DNA of 64,000 bases from Chryseobacterium sp. LAM-KRS1 (GCF_013184525.1 NZ_JAAOIZ010000001.1:558001-622000), one strand, 5' to 3'; counted from the stretch's first letter, positions 1 through 8,858 are shown. Notes: generated by a model not told the origin, from the sequence alone. Numbers and translations: made by a program.

Positions 1-1884
1 TTACAGCTCAAAGGACAGGAAATTTCCTTACTGGGAAGGAAGGTACAATTAGATGCTTCAGGATTTCCTAAGCAGATTCAGACTTTTTTTACTACGGAAA
101 TGACATCAATAGGAGAAAAGGCCAATTCAATACTAAGTGAACCTATACATTTTGTAGTAAAGGGACCCGGGGCAAAACCTGAGAACTTCAAAAATTCAGG
201 AATTAAGTTTATAGGAAAAGAAGAAGGTAAAATATCCTGGATAAGCACAAATACTTCAGGGAACTTACAAATGAAGGTAGAAGGTTCCATAGAATTTGAC
301 GGATTTATGGAATACAGTGTGAAGATTACTGCATTAAAAGATATGCAGATTGATGATATTGCCTTGCAGATTCCTTTTGAGAAAGATAAAGCAACCTATA
401 TGATGGGATTAGGACAGAAAGGAGGTTACAGACCGGATCATTTTAACTGGAAATGGGATGTTGCCAAAAAAAACCAGGATGGAGCATGGTTGGGCAACGT
501 AAATGCCGGAATACAATTTTCTTTAAGAGACCAGAATTATTCACGTCCGCTTAATACCAATTTTTACCTTCAAAAACCATTGATTCTGCCATCTTCATGG
601 GGTAATGAAAATAAAGGAGGGATCACGATAAAAGAAGCCGGAGGAAAAATTGTTGTCAATAATTTTAGTGGGGCCCGCAGCATGAAAAAAGGAGATGAAC
701 TATATTATAACTTTCATCTGTTGATTACTCCGTTCCATCCGATCAATACAGAGGAACAATGGAATAACCGTTTTTATCATGCTTATAAGCCGGTTGATAC
801 GATAAAAGCCAGTGGAGCTAATGTAATCAACATTCATCACGGAAATGAGATCAATCCTTATATCAATTATCCGTTTGTAGCGACGAAAGAGATGAAGGAC
901 TACATTATGAAAGCGCACGAGAAAGGTTTAAAGGTGAAAATTTACAATACGATCAGGGAGGTTTCTAACCGGATGTATGAGCTATACCCCGTGAAAAGTT
1001 TGGGTCAGGAAGTTTTTTCCGCAGGAAAGGGTGGAGGCTATTCATGGCTGCAGGAGCATCTTCATGATCACTATATCGCAGCCTGGTATGTGCCGGAATT
1101 TAAAGATGCTGCAATTATTAATAGTGGGATGAACCGTTGGCATAATTATTATGTGGAAGGGATGAATTGGCTGGTCAATAATTTAGGGATTGACGGAATT
1201 TATCTCGACGATGTAGCATTTGACAGGGTAACCATGAAGAGGATTAAAAGAGTAATGACCCAGAATGGACATCCCGGTATCATTGATCTGCATTCTGCAA
1301 ATCAGTATAATGATAAGGATGGTTTTAATAACAGTGCCAATCTTTATCTTGAGCATTTTCCTTATATCAACCGTTTATGGTTTGGGGAATATTTTGATTA
1401 TAACAACAATAATCCTGAATTTTTATTAACTGAGGTGAGTGGTATTCCTTTCGGGCTAATGGGAGAAATGCTTCAGGATGATGGCAATCCCTGGCGGGGA
1501 ATGCTTTATGGCATGACAAGTCGTCTGGGATGGTCGGCAAAAAGTAATCCAACTCATCTGTGGAAAGCCTGGGATGATTTCGGAATTAAAGGCTCAAAGA
1601 TGATTGGCTATTGGGTTCCTGACAATCCTGTGAAAACAGATAATCCAGCAGTACTGGCTACAATTTATAAACAGGAAAAAAAGATCATGGTTTCCCTTGC
1701 AAGCTGGGCTCCTCAGGATATTCGAGTGAAGCTGAAAATAGATTGGAAAGGTTTAGGCATAGACCCGAAGAATGTGAAAATAAGTACTCCTGCAATTAAA
1801 GATTTTCAGGAAGCAAAGACATTTAATATCAATGATGAAATTAGTGTGGAGAAAAACAAAGGATGTTTAATAATTATTCAATAG
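1..1884 (+). CDS. Glycoside-hydrolase-like protein, 5' end missing
   Basis: The reading frame is open from base 1, so the start codon lies left of the window; an internal ATG at 100 is not needed. About 627 residues are visible. The second half looks like a (beta/alpha)8-type sugar hydrolase: a stretch reading GIDGIYLDDVAFDR (acidic pair after a beta strand) follows a long region rich in Trp, Tyr and His, and a further IDLHSANQYND segment lies downstream. The C-terminal ~80 residues look like a small beta domain. It resembles the large uncharacterised glycoside-hydrolase-like proteins of Bacteroidota (DUF6067-type, my recollection). The substrate cannot be read from the sequence. No terminator-like hairpin is evident before the next gene at 1967. 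Confidence 0.6.
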   Translation, partial: LQLKGQEISLLGRKVQLDASGFPKQIQTFFTTEMTSIGEKANSILSEPIHFVVKGPGAKPENFKNSGIKFIGKEEGKISWISTNTSGNLQMKVEGSIEFDGFMEYSVKITALKDMQIDDIALQIPFEKDKATYMMGLGQKGGYRPDHFNWKWDVAKKNQDGAWLGNVNAGIQFSLRDQNYSRPLNTNFYLQKPLILPSSWGNENKGGITIKEAGGKIVVNNFSGARSMKKGDELYYNFHLLITPFHPINTEEQWNNRFYHAYKPVDTIKASGANVINIHHGNEINPYINYPFVATKEMKDYIMKAHEKGLKVKIYNTIREVSNRMYELYPVKSLGQEVFSAGKGGGYSWLQEHLHDHYIAAWYVPEFKDAAIINSGMNRWHNYYVEGMNWLVNNLGIDGIYLDDVAFDRVTMKRIKRVMTQNGHPGIIDLHSANQYNDKDGFNNSANLYLEHFPYINRLWFGEYFDYNNNNPEFLLTEVSGIPFGLMGEMLQDDGNPWRGMLYGMTSRLGWSAKSNPTHLWKAWDDFGIKGSKMIGYWVPDNPVKTDNPAVLATIYKQEKKIMVSLASWAPQDIRVKLKIDWKGLGIDPKNVKISTPAIKDFQEAKTFNINDEISVEKNKGCLIIIQ

Positions 1885-1966
1885 ATTAAAGAACTCGCCC
1901 CGGATATAAGGAAATCTGGCACATAATCTGATTTATTTTACTTAAATTTAATAAAATTTATATAAA

Positions 1967-3475
1967 ATGCAAGTAGATACAAGGACCTTAAGTGTACAGG
2001 ATTATGATGAACTGGTAGAAACAATGAGGCGTGCCTACCCTCAGATGTCAGAATATGTATGGTCTAAAAAAAGCATCGAAAAATTAACGAAAATATTCCC
2101 AAAGGGACAGATCTGTATTACAGTAGATGGCAAATTAGCTGCTGTGGCGCTTTCCATCATCGTAAATTATGATGAATTCGGAGACGATCATACTTATAGT
2201 GATATTACCGGAAATTATACTTTCAATACCCATTCGTCAACAGGAAATGTACTGTATGGGATCGAAGTTTTTGTAGATCCGGAATACCGTGAACTGAGAT
2301 TGGGAAGAAGACTGTATGATGCAAGAAAAGAATTATGCGAACAATTGAATCTGAAATCAATTGTGTTGGGGGGAAGAATTCCGAATTACCACAAATACAG
2401 TGACGAATTATCGACGAGAGATTATATACGGAAAGTGAGGGATAAGGAAATTTATGATCCTGTTTTATCTTTTCAGCTTTCCAATAACTTTTTACCCATC
2501 CGTGTTTTAAAAAAATATCTTCCGGAAGATGAGTCTTCAAAGGAAAATGCAGTTTTGCTGCAATGGAATAATATCTATTACAGTAAAAAGCCAAACACGA
2601 TGCAGGATAGTATTATCCGGCTTGGCCTTGTACAATGGCAAATGAGGCACTTTAAGAATATTGATGCCTTTTATGAGCAGGTGGAGTTTTTTGTTAATGT
2701 AATGGGAGATTATAAATCTGATTTCGTTTTGTTTCCGGAACTATTCAATACTCCTTTGCTGGCACCATTTAACAAACTATCGGAAAGAGATAGCATGATT
2801 GAGTTGGCAAAACTAACTGACCAGATCAAAGAGAGAATCTCGGAACTGGCTATCAGTTATAATGTGAATATTATTTCAGGAAGCATGCCGGTTTTTGATC
2901 CTGAAAATAATGACCTTTATAACGTCAGCTACCTGTTGCACCGTGACGGACGCATTGATGAATACAGGAAAATTCATATTACGCCTAATGAAAGAAAATA
3001 CTACGGAATGAAAGGTGGGAATGAAATTAAAGTATTCGATACCGATTGCGGAAAAATAGGTCTTGTAATTTGCTATGATGTGGAGTTTCCGGAACTGCCT
3101 AGAATTCTGGCAGACCAGGGAATGAAGGTCCTTTTTGTCCCTTACCTTACAGATACTCAAAATGCTTATATGAGGGTTCGCCATTGTGCTGCAGCAAGAG
3201 CCATCGAAAATGAATGTTATGTTGCCATAGCTGGCTGTGTAGGGAACTTACCGGGAGTGAATAATATGGATATTCAATTCGGCCAGGCAGCTGTATTTAC
3301 CCCTTCTGATTTTGCTTTCCCATCTAATGCCGTAAAAGGGGAAGCAACCCCTAATACGGAGATGACCTTGATTGTGGATGTAGATCTAAATCTTTTAAAA
3401 GACCTTCACTATAATGGTTCTGTTCAGATTCTCAAAGACAGGAGAAATGATCTCTATGAAACTTATCTTAAATAG
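1967..3475 (+). CDS. Bifunctional GNAT acetyltransferase / carbon-nitrogen hydrolase
   Basis: A 502-residue protein with two domains. Residues about 1-165 form a GNAT acetyltransferase fold (beta strand YGIEVFVDPEYRELRLGRRLYD, with the acetyl-CoA-binding RxxRLGRRLY region). Residues about 217-500 form a nitrilase-superfamily amidase. The nitrilase triad is intact: Glu258 in LFPELF, Lys335 in YRKIH and Cys369 in GLVICYDVEFPE. Nitrilase-superfamily enzymes cleave amides or nitriles, but the substrate of this fusion type is unknown to me. The ATG at 1967 follows an AT-rich stretch without a Shine-Dalgarno sequence, as expected in Bacteroidota. A strong hairpin terminator follows. The protein is probably cytoplasmic, as no signal peptide is seen. 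Confidence 0.85.
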   Translation: MQVDTRTLSVQDYDELVETMRRAYPQMSEYVWSKKSIEKLTKIFPKGQICITVDGKLAAVALSIIVNYDEFGDDHTYSDITGNYTFNTHSSTGNVLYGIEVFVDPEYRELRLGRRLYDARKELCEQLNLKSIVLGGRIPNYHKYSDELSTRDYIRKVRDKEIYDPVLSFQLSNNFLPIRVLKKYLPEDESSKENAVLLQWNNIYYSKKPNTMQDSIIRLGLVQWQMRHFKNIDAFYEQVEFFVNVMGDYKSDFVLFPELFNTPLLAPFNKLSERDSMIELAKLTDQIKERISELAISYNVNIISGSMPVFDPENNDLYNVSYLLHRDGRIDEYRKIHITPNERKYYGMKGGNEIKVFDTDCGKIGLVICYDVEFPELPRILADQGMKVLFVPYLTDTQNAYMRVRHCAAARAIENECYVAIAGCVGNLPGVNNMDIQFGQAAVFTPSDFAFPSNAVKGEATPNTEMTLIVDVDLNLLKDLHYNGSVQILKDRRNDLYETYLK

Positions 3476-3484
3476 TTAACAAAT

Positions 3485-3514
3485 AAAAACAGAATGCAAA
3501 AGCATTCTGTTTTT
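3485..3514. terminator. Bidirectional intrinsic terminator
   Basis: A 13-bp perfect inverted repeat (3485-3497 and 3502-3514) with a 4-nt loop, flanked by A and T runs. It sits between the convergent GNAT-nitrilase gene (+) and the small peptide gene (-), so it can end transcription in both directions. Confidence 0.85.
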
Positions 3515-3541
3515 TTATAAATAATTTTTGTTACCCCTATC

Positions 3542-3703
3542 TTATTGAAGTTGTGGACAAACTACAGCCGGGCAAATCAATTTTGGACATCTAGGTCTTC
3601 CGTCTGTAGGACAACATTGATTTGAGCATCCTACGATAATTCCAGCTCCTGAAACAGTTCTTAATTCTTCTCTTGATAATTTTTTGATCGGTAAATTTTT
3701 CAT
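3542..3703 (-). CDS. Small Cys-rich peptide with bacteriocin-like leader
   Basis: A 53-residue peptide. The N-terminus MKNLPIKKLSREELRTVSG matches the leader common on small 'bacteriocin-like' peptides of Chryseobacterium and relatives. The sequence after it is GAG rather than the usual GG. The putative core (about residues 22-53) has six Cys: C26, C30, C31, C39, C44 and C49. Four of them are followed by Pro (C31, C39, C44, C49). Leaders of this type are normally removed during ABC-transporter export by a C39-type peptidase, but no such transporter is in this window. The start is the only ATG in frame, 36 nt below a plausible promoter. What the mature peptide does (toxin, signal or metal binder) is unknown. 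Confidence 0.75.
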   Translation of the reverse strand: MKNLPIKKLSREELRTVSGAGIIVGCSNQCCPTDGRPRCPKLICPAVVCPQLQ

Positions 3704-3744
3704 TTTGTAATATTTTACGGGTTAGTAATAATTTTTGTACCCTA

Positions 3745-3773
3745 TAAAGATAAAAAAATCCTGCAAATAACAA
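3745..3773 (-). promoter_or_regulatory. Candidate promoter of the Cys-rich peptide gene
   Basis: On the minus strand a TTG (3771-3773) is followed after 18 nt by TATCTTTA (3745-3752), close to the Bacteroidota consensus TTTG-N19-21-TAnnTTTG. The predicted leader is about 36 nt. The match is by eye only. Confidence 0.4.
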
Positions 3774-3860
3774 TAAAGATGGATTTTTTTTCTTCTATAG
3801 TTCTTTGGATATTGTATTAGGAATGGTTTTTGGAGTAATTTGCACTTATTATTCACAATT

Positions 3861-5510
3861 ATGTTTGATAAGCAACAGAGAAAACTGAAAAGATCTGCCA
3901 GGCTGATTTCCGTATTAAGCAAATATGGTTTTAAAGATATGCTGGCCCGGATGAATGGGAATAAGCAGGAAGAGGAGGATTCTGAACGTTCTGATGAAAT
4001 TATTTCAAAAGGAACTGTTTACGAAAGGATCAGATTGGTTTTGGAAGAATTGGGGCCAACATTCGTGAAACTGGGACAAACATTTAGCAACAGGGAAGAT
4101 TTACTTCCCCCGGAACTGATTCAGGAGTTACAGAAACTACAGGATAAGGTGGATACTGTAGAAATGAATGTAACTGAAATCCTGGAAAATGAATTCAATA
4201 TTTCAGTGAAGGATCATTTTCTTGAAATTCAGTCCCAACCCTTAGCAACCGCATCAATTGCACAGGTGTATAAGGCTAATTTAGCAGATGGGACCAGTGT
4301 AATCCTAAAGATAAAAAAAGCCGATGTGCAGACCGTTATTGAAGATGATTTGCTTTTGATCAAAGACCTGGAAAGGCTTGTTTCTTCTTATTCTGAAATT
4401 GGAGAGAAACTGAACTTAAAACAGGCTATATCCACATTTGAGAAATCGTTGCTTGAGGAAGTTTCTCTGATCAATGAAAAAGATAATATTTTACAGTTTA
4501 CACGAAACTTTAAAAATAATAAGGAGACCTACGTTCCAAAAGTTTATGAGGAATTTTCCAATAATAACATTCTCTGTATGGAATTTATTGATGGAATAAA
4601 GGTCACTGATAAAGCAGGACTTTTAGCCCATAATATTGATCCTGTAAAGGTTTCTGAAGCGGGATTAAGGTTGTTTGTATCTCAGATCCTCGACTATGGT
4701 TTCTTTCACGCAGATCCGCATGCCGGAAATATCCTGGTAAAGAAGGATGGAAAAGTTGTTTTTATTGACTTTGGAGCAGTAGGGCAGATTCAGCCTAATG
4801 ATAAAGAAATCCTTGAGGATCTTATTGTAAGTTTTGTAGCGAAAAACTCACACAAAATAGTGAGGTATCTGAAGAAGATGGCTGTCAGTTATGAAATTCC
4901 GGACGAAAGAAGATTTGAAAATGATGTAAATGATATTCTGAATTTTGTTCATAGTTCTTCTTTGCAGGATATCAATGTTCAGACGGTAATCAATAAAATG
5001 AAAGACATTTTGAAAGATAACCGCCTTCATATGCCGGACTATTTTTATCTGTTGTTTAAAGGAATCAGCCTTATAGAGGGAGTAGGAAGGAATATTAATC
5101 CGGATCTGGACATTGTTAAAAGTCTTAATCCTTATACCAAAAAGATATTTGCCAAAAAAATAAGTCCGAAAAATATACTTAAAACCGGAATGGATAAAAT
5201 GATGAATTTCACGGATAATGTAGACGAAATTCCCAGAGAACTCCGTTCTGTTTTACAAAAGCTGGATGAAAATAAGTTTAGCATTTCCAGTGAAATTAAA
5301 AATATCGACAAAACGAATCAGATCATCAAATCCAGTGCGGTTAATATGATTTTAGCGCTCATATTGGGAGCAAACATGATTGCAACGGCAATTGTTTTTG
5401 TGTCAGAGGCTCCTCCAAGGATCGGAGAAATGTCACTGATAGCGGTATTGGGGTTTATCTTTTCAGTGATATTGGTTTTGATTCTGTTACTGAGGATAAC
5501 CAGAAAGTAA
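3861..5510 (+). CDS. UbiB/ABC1-family atypical kinase
   Basis: A 549-residue member of the ABC1/UbiB/AarF family. Signature elements are present: the KxGQ motif (KLGQ, residues 70-73), the Ala-rich nucleotide-loop replacement ASIAQVY (131-137), the catalytic-loop motif HADPHAGN (283-290) and metal-binding DFG (303-305). Two hydrophobic helices at about 495-515 and 525-547 anchor the C-terminus in the membrane. Family members support quinone biosynthesis or lipid homeostasis as atypical ATPases. The start at ATG 3861 was chosen over an in-frame TTG at 3840, because the latter lies inside a near-consensus -7 box (TAATTTG, 3836-3842). Transcription is divergent from the Cys-rich peptide gene. 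Confidence 0.88.
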   Translation: MFDKQQRKLKRSARLISVLSKYGFKDMLARMNGNKQEEEDSERSDEIISKGTVYERIRLVLEELGPTFVKLGQTFSNREDLLPPELIQELQKLQDKVDTVEMNVTEILENEFNISVKDHFLEIQSQPLATASIAQVYKANLADGTSVILKIKKADVQTVIEDDLLLIKDLERLVSSYSEIGEKLNLKQAISTFEKSLLEEVSLINEKDNILQFTRNFKNNKETYVPKVYEEFSNNNILCMEFIDGIKVTDKAGLLAHNIDPVKVSEAGLRLFVSQILDYGFFHADPHAGNILVKKDGKVVFIDFGAVGQIQPNDKEILEDLIVSFVAKNSHKIVRYLKKMAVSYEIPDERRFENDVNDILNFVHSSSLQDINVQTVINKMKDILKDNRLHMPDYFYLLFKGISLIEGVGRNINPDLDIVKSLNPYTKKIFAKKISPKNILKTGMDKMMNFTDNVDEIPRELRSVLQKLDENKFSISSEIKNIDKTNQIIKSSAVNMILALILGANMIATAIVFVSEAPPRIGEMSLIAVLGFIFSVILVLILLLRITRK

Positions 5511-5552
5511 TTTTTTTAGAAGAAATATTCATTTAAAATAAAAAATAACCAT

Positions 5553-6062
5553 ATGAAACTAATGATTTTAGCTGTTCTGACATTTGGAGGTTCTGTCCTG
5601 TCAGCTCAAAATAAAGAAGAAAAAGGAATTCTGGGTGATTACGATGGAAATGGAACAAAGGAGTATGCTTATTTTAAGATAAATGACTGCACTGAAGAAT
5701 GTGATGGAGCGTGCGAAACGGTAATTTATTTTAGTGACAAAAAAATAAAGTCTTTTACCGTTTCAAAAGCAAATGGTGTTGAACTGTACAACCTCGGAGA
5801 CCTTAATGGGGACGGAAAAGATGATATCGGGGCTTATACGCTTTGGTGTACAAGCTGCTGGGCTCCGTTTTATGTATATACCAACAGCAAAACCGATTGG
5901 AAGCCTTTAGTGAAACCTATTTCAACCCATTGCTCGCAATGGGAAGCCGATAAATTTCCGATCAAAAAAGATCCTCGAAAGAAAGGGCATGTAATTATTA
6001 CGTCAAGCCAATGGAAAGATGATGATATCAAGATAGTGAGTCAAAGCGTTAAAGTAAATTAA
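5553..6062 (+). CDS. Secreted protein with Asp-rich calcium-loop-like repeats
   Basis: A 169-residue protein with a clear signal peptide (hydrophobic core, cleavage probably after SAQ near residue 19). Two Asp/Gly/Asn loops, GDYDGNGTKEY (about 28-38) and GDLNGDGKDD (about 87-96), have the spacing of FG-GAP/VCBS or EF-hand-like calcium loops, suggesting a beta-propeller fragment or a calcium-stabilised domain. A Cys cluster (CTEECDGAC) lies between them and CTSCW follows the second. It is 42 nt downstream of the UbiB-like gene and may be cotranscribed. The specific function is not recognisable. Confidence 0.65.
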   Translation: MKLMILAVLTFGGSVLSAQNKEEKGILGDYDGNGTKEYAYFKINDCTEECDGACETVIYFSDKKIKSFTVSKANGVELYNLGDLNGDGKDDIGAYTLWCTSCWAPFYVYTNSKTDWKPLVKPISTHCSQWEADKFPIKKDPRKKGHVIITSSQWKDDDIKIVSQSVKVN

Positions 6063-6117
6063 AACCTGCTATTCATCAACCATTCAACTATCATTTTACA
6101 TTGTACATTTTAATACC

Positions 6118-6125
6118 TATCTTTG
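6118..6125 (+). promoter_or_regulatory. -7 promoter element of the helicase gene
   Basis: TATCTTTG matches the Bacteroidota -7 consensus TAnnTTTG exactly. Only 4 nt separate it from the ATG at 6130, so the predicted transcript is leaderless or nearly so. Confidence 0.6.
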
Positions 6126-6129
6126 CAAA

Positions 6130-7482
6130 ATGGAAAAACTCACTTTTGCAGATTTTGGCCTGCCGGTAAAAATTCTTGATGTTTTAGCAGATTTGGAACT
6201 GTTTGAACCTACTCCTATTCAGGAAAAGAGTATCAGCCCGATACTTTCGGGTAGGGATGTAATGGGAATTGCCCAAACCGGAACAGGAAAAACTTTAGCA
6301 TATCTTTTACCGGTTCTTAAGACCTGGAAGTATAACAAAAGTGGAAATCCAACGGTATTGGTATTGGTTCCTACCAGGGAGCTGGTGGTACAGGTAACTG
6401 AAATTCTTGAAAAGTTGACCTCCAATATTACCGCAAGAGTTATCGGAATTTACGGAGGAAAAAATATCAATACACAGAAGCTTTTATTTGATAACGGATG
6501 TGATATTTTGGTAGGAACTCCGGGAAGGGTAATGGATCTGGCAATTGATAACGCAATTTCTCTTAAAGAAGTTCAGAAGCTGATCATTGATGAGTTTGAT
6601 GAAATGCTTAATTTAGGTTTCAGACCACAACTGACTCATATTTTTGAAATGATGAAAGAGAAAAGACAGAATATCCTTTTCTCTGCTACAATGACGGAAG
6701 CCGTAGATGAAATGCTGGATGAATATTTTGCACATCCTATAGAAATTTCATTGGCAAAGTCCGGAACTCCTCTGGAAAAGATAGAACAGACAGGATATAA
6801 AGTTGAAAATTTCAATACGAAGATCAATCTACTGGAGCATTTACTAAAAAGTGACGCTGAAATGTCTAAAGTTCTGATCTTTACCAATAATAAGAAGAAC
6901 TCCGATTTGTTATTTACAAAGATTGAGGAACTTTTCCCCGGACAATTTGATGTTATTCACTCCAATAAATCTCAGAATTACAGGTTGAAAGCGATGAAAC
7001 GCTTTGAAAATGAAGAAATCAGAGGCCTTATCACTACAGACGTTATGGCAAGGGGACTTGATATCTCAGATATTACCCATGTCATCAACTTTGAAACTCC
7101 TGAAGTTCCTGAACAGTATATCCATAGAATTGGTAGAACAGGTAGAGCAGATAAAAACGGTAAAGCTGTTACTTTTGTTACAAAAAAAGAAGAACCGTTG
7201 GTACTGGATATCGAGCTTTTGATGGATAAAGAGCTGAAATTTATAGATTTCCCTGAAGAAGTAAAAATCAACCCTAAGAAGATTGCATCAGAAGAAGACC
7301 AGATTATAATGAAGAATCCGGCACAGGTGAAGCTTTACGAAGGAGGTGGAGCTTTCCATGAGAAAAAAGATAAGAATAAAAAGGAAAACTGGGGTGGACC
7401 TTCTAAAAGAAAAGCACCAAAGAAATTTGGGGCTAACAGGGCACAGCAGAAAGCAATTTCGAAATCAAAAAGAAAGAAATAA
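6130..7482 (+). CDS. DEAD-box ATP-dependent RNA helicase
   Basis: A 450-residue helicase with all the core motifs: Q (TPIQ, 28-31), I (AQTGTGKT, 48-55), Ia (PTRELV, 81-86), II (DEFD, 154-157), III (SAT, 185-187), V (TTDVMARGLDI, about 302-312) and VI (HRIGRTGR, 332-339). Motif II reads DEFD instead of DEAD. The C-terminal tail (about 400-450) is very Lys/Arg-rich and probably gives non-specific RNA binding. The likely role is RNA unwinding in ribosome assembly, RNA decay or cold growth. It could be a DbpA/RhlE-type enzyme, but the specific subfamily cannot be settled from motifs. A perfect bidirectional terminator follows. Confidence 0.93.
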   Translation: MEKLTFADFGLPVKILDVLADLELFEPTPIQEKSISPILSGRDVMGIAQTGTGKTLAYLLPVLKTWKYNKSGNPTVLVLVPTRELVVQVTEILEKLTSNITARVIGIYGGKNINTQKLLFDNGCDILVGTPGRVMDLAIDNAISLKEVQKLIIDEFDEMLNLGFRPQLTHIFEMMKEKRQNILFSATMTEAVDEMLDEYFAHPIEISLAKSGTPLEKIEQTGYKVENFNTKINLLEHLLKSDAEMSKVLIFTNNKKNSDLLFTKIEELFPGQFDVIHSNKSQNYRLKAMKRFENEEIRGLITTDVMARGLDISDITHVINFETPEVPEQYIHRIGRTGRADKNGKAVTFVTKKEEPLVLDIELLMDKELKFIDFPEEVKINPKKIASEEDQIIMKNPAQVKLYEGGGAFHEKKDKNKKENWGGPSKRKAPKKFGANRAQQKAISKSKRKK

Positions 7483-7483
7483 T

Positions 7484-7523
7484 AAACAAAAAGCTTCATC
7501 GGTTAAGATGAAGCTTTTTGTTT
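7484..7523. terminator. Bidirectional intrinsic terminator
   Basis: A perfect 17-bp inverted repeat (7484-7500 and 7507-7523) with a 6-nt loop, A-rich on one side and T-rich on the other. It separates the convergent helicase (+) and SGNH hydrolase (-) genes. Confidence 0.9.
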
Positions 7524-7558
7524 GCGGATGTGGAGAAGGTATCTTCTGTTAACAACTG

Positions 7559-8215
7559 CTATTTCATATAAGGTCTTATCACATCTGCCCAGATCTTATT
7601 TCCTTCCGGAGTTAAATGAAGCATATCTTCAAGGAAAATATCTCTTCTTACATTTCCATTCGCATCTTCCATTGCCTTAGTGATATCAATATATTCAGCA
7701 TTTTTTTCCTTTTTCATAAAGGCGGCAATCTGTTTGTTGGTTTCTCTCATTTGTGGCCAGAGAATTTCCCGGCTTGGCGAAAATTTAATTGAAATGTAAT
7801 CGACTTCTATGTTAGGAAACCTTTGACGAATCTTTTTATAGAAAGTCTTAAAACGCTTGACAACCACATCTGCTTTTAAATCGTGATTATCTGCAAAATC
7901 ATTATCCCCGCAATAAATGATGATTTGTTTGGGTTGATAAGGAGCGAGAAGATCATCAGCATAGGCATTCAGGTCTGTTAATCTTGAACCACCAAATCCT
8001 CTGTTGATGATTACCTTACCAGGAAAATAACTCGCCATGTCTGTCCATCTCGTAAAAGATGAGCTGCCGATTAAAAGAATAGCATCTTTGGGTGGTGGAG
8101 TTTCCTTATCTAATTTTTTGAAATTTTGAATGTCCTGCCAGAACATCGGTTTTTTTTCCTGTGAAAAGAAAATGGCAAATGACAGCAATAAGAATGCTGA
8201 TAAAATCTTCTTCAT
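7559..8215 (-). CDS. Secreted SGNH/GDSL-family hydrolase
   Basis: A 218-residue protein with an N-terminal signal peptide (hydrophobic residues 4-17, then SQ). SGNH blocks are visible: block I ILLIGSSSF (nucleophile Ser52, with Ser replacing Asp of GDS), block II NRGFGGS, block III YCGDNDF (GxND) and block V DMLHL (Asp197, His200). Family members are periplasmic esterases, lipases or carbohydrate deacetylases. The GSS form of block I is common in the acetylhydrolase-like subgroup. The substrate is not predictable. Confidence 0.85.
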   Translation of the reverse strand: MKKILSAFLLLSFAIFFSQEKKPMFWQDIQNFKKLDKETPPPKDAILLIGSSSFTRWTDMASYFPGKVIINRGFGGSRLTDLNAYADDLLAPYQPKQIIIYCGDNDFADNHDLKADVVVKRFKTFYKKIRQRFPNIEVDYISIKFSPSREILWPQMRETNKQIAAFMKKEKNAEYIDITKAMEDANGNVRRDIFLEDMLHLTPEGNKIWADVIRPYMK

Positions 8216-8250
8216 TTTTTTAATAATTTTTAGTTATTGAAAACCCGTCT

Positions 8251-8280
8251 CAAAAAAAACTCCCGAACTTTTCGGGAGTG
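8251..8280 (-). terminator. Intrinsic terminator of the lipocalin-like gene
   Basis: Read on the minus strand, an inverted repeat CACTCCCGAA/TTCGGGAGT with a short loop is followed by a run of eight T. It lies directly downstream of the gene ending at 8286. Confidence 0.85.
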
Positions 8281-8285
8281 TGGTT

Positions 8286-8753
8286 TTATCTTTTATAGGT
8301 AATGTAGGCGATATCTACAACCTGGTCTCCATTAATATCTATATTGCCAAAAAGCTGTTGGAGCTTAAGTTCCGTACTATTTAAAATTGCAACTCTGTAT
8401 TTTAGTTCCCCACTATTTCCATATGTTATGGTAAGGTCTTTAGAGTCTGTATCATATTTAAAGGTTCCTTCACTTAATCCATTCTGCTGACAATCTGCAC
8501 CAACTCCGGCATAAGAAGTATATGAAGTAAAATAATCGGTTCTGAACACGGTAGTATTTTTGGTACTACATCCGCTGGGAGTATCAGAGGCAAGTACAGT
8601 TTTATTGTCTTTTCCGGAGATAATTTCTGTTTTACTTGTCTTCCATTCTCCTTTCATCATATCCAGTTCATAAGCCTGCATGTTGTCATCTTCACACGAA
8701 GTAAGCGCTAGCGCTGAAAAGGCAAATAAAAGTAGTTGTTTTTTCATTTTCAC
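8286..8753 (-). CDS. Lipocalin-like lipoprotein
   Basis: A 155-residue lipoprotein: signal sequence with lipobox LTSC (Cys20) followed by EDDN, an acidic stretch of the kind that sends lipoproteins to the cell surface in flavobacteria. The body is a single beta-rich domain beginning MMKGEWKTSKTE, the usual opening of the lipocalin-like proteins of Bacteroidota, with two Cys (in SGCSTK and ADCQQ) that could pair. The ligand is unknown. It has its own terminator. Confidence 0.65.
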   Translation of the reverse strand: MKMKKQLLLFAFSALALTSCEDDNMQAYELDMMKGEWKTSKTEIISGKDNKTVLASDTPSGCSTKNTTVFRTDYFTSYTSYAGVGADCQQNGLSEGTFKYDTDSKDLTITYGNSGELKYRVAILNSTELKLQQLFGNIDINGDQVVDIAYITYKR

Positions 8754-8858
8754 AAATTTAAGAATATGCTAAAATATAAATAAATTTGAAATATAGATAA
8801 TGAAATTAAGGTTTTTTAAACGAATGTTTACAAATAAAATAATTTTATATTAAAAGTT

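Noticed and set aside
3840..3860. TTG start extending the UbiB-like protein by seven residues
   Set aside because: The codon lies inside a near-consensus -7 promoter box and the ATG at 3861 gives the normal hydrophilic N-terminus.
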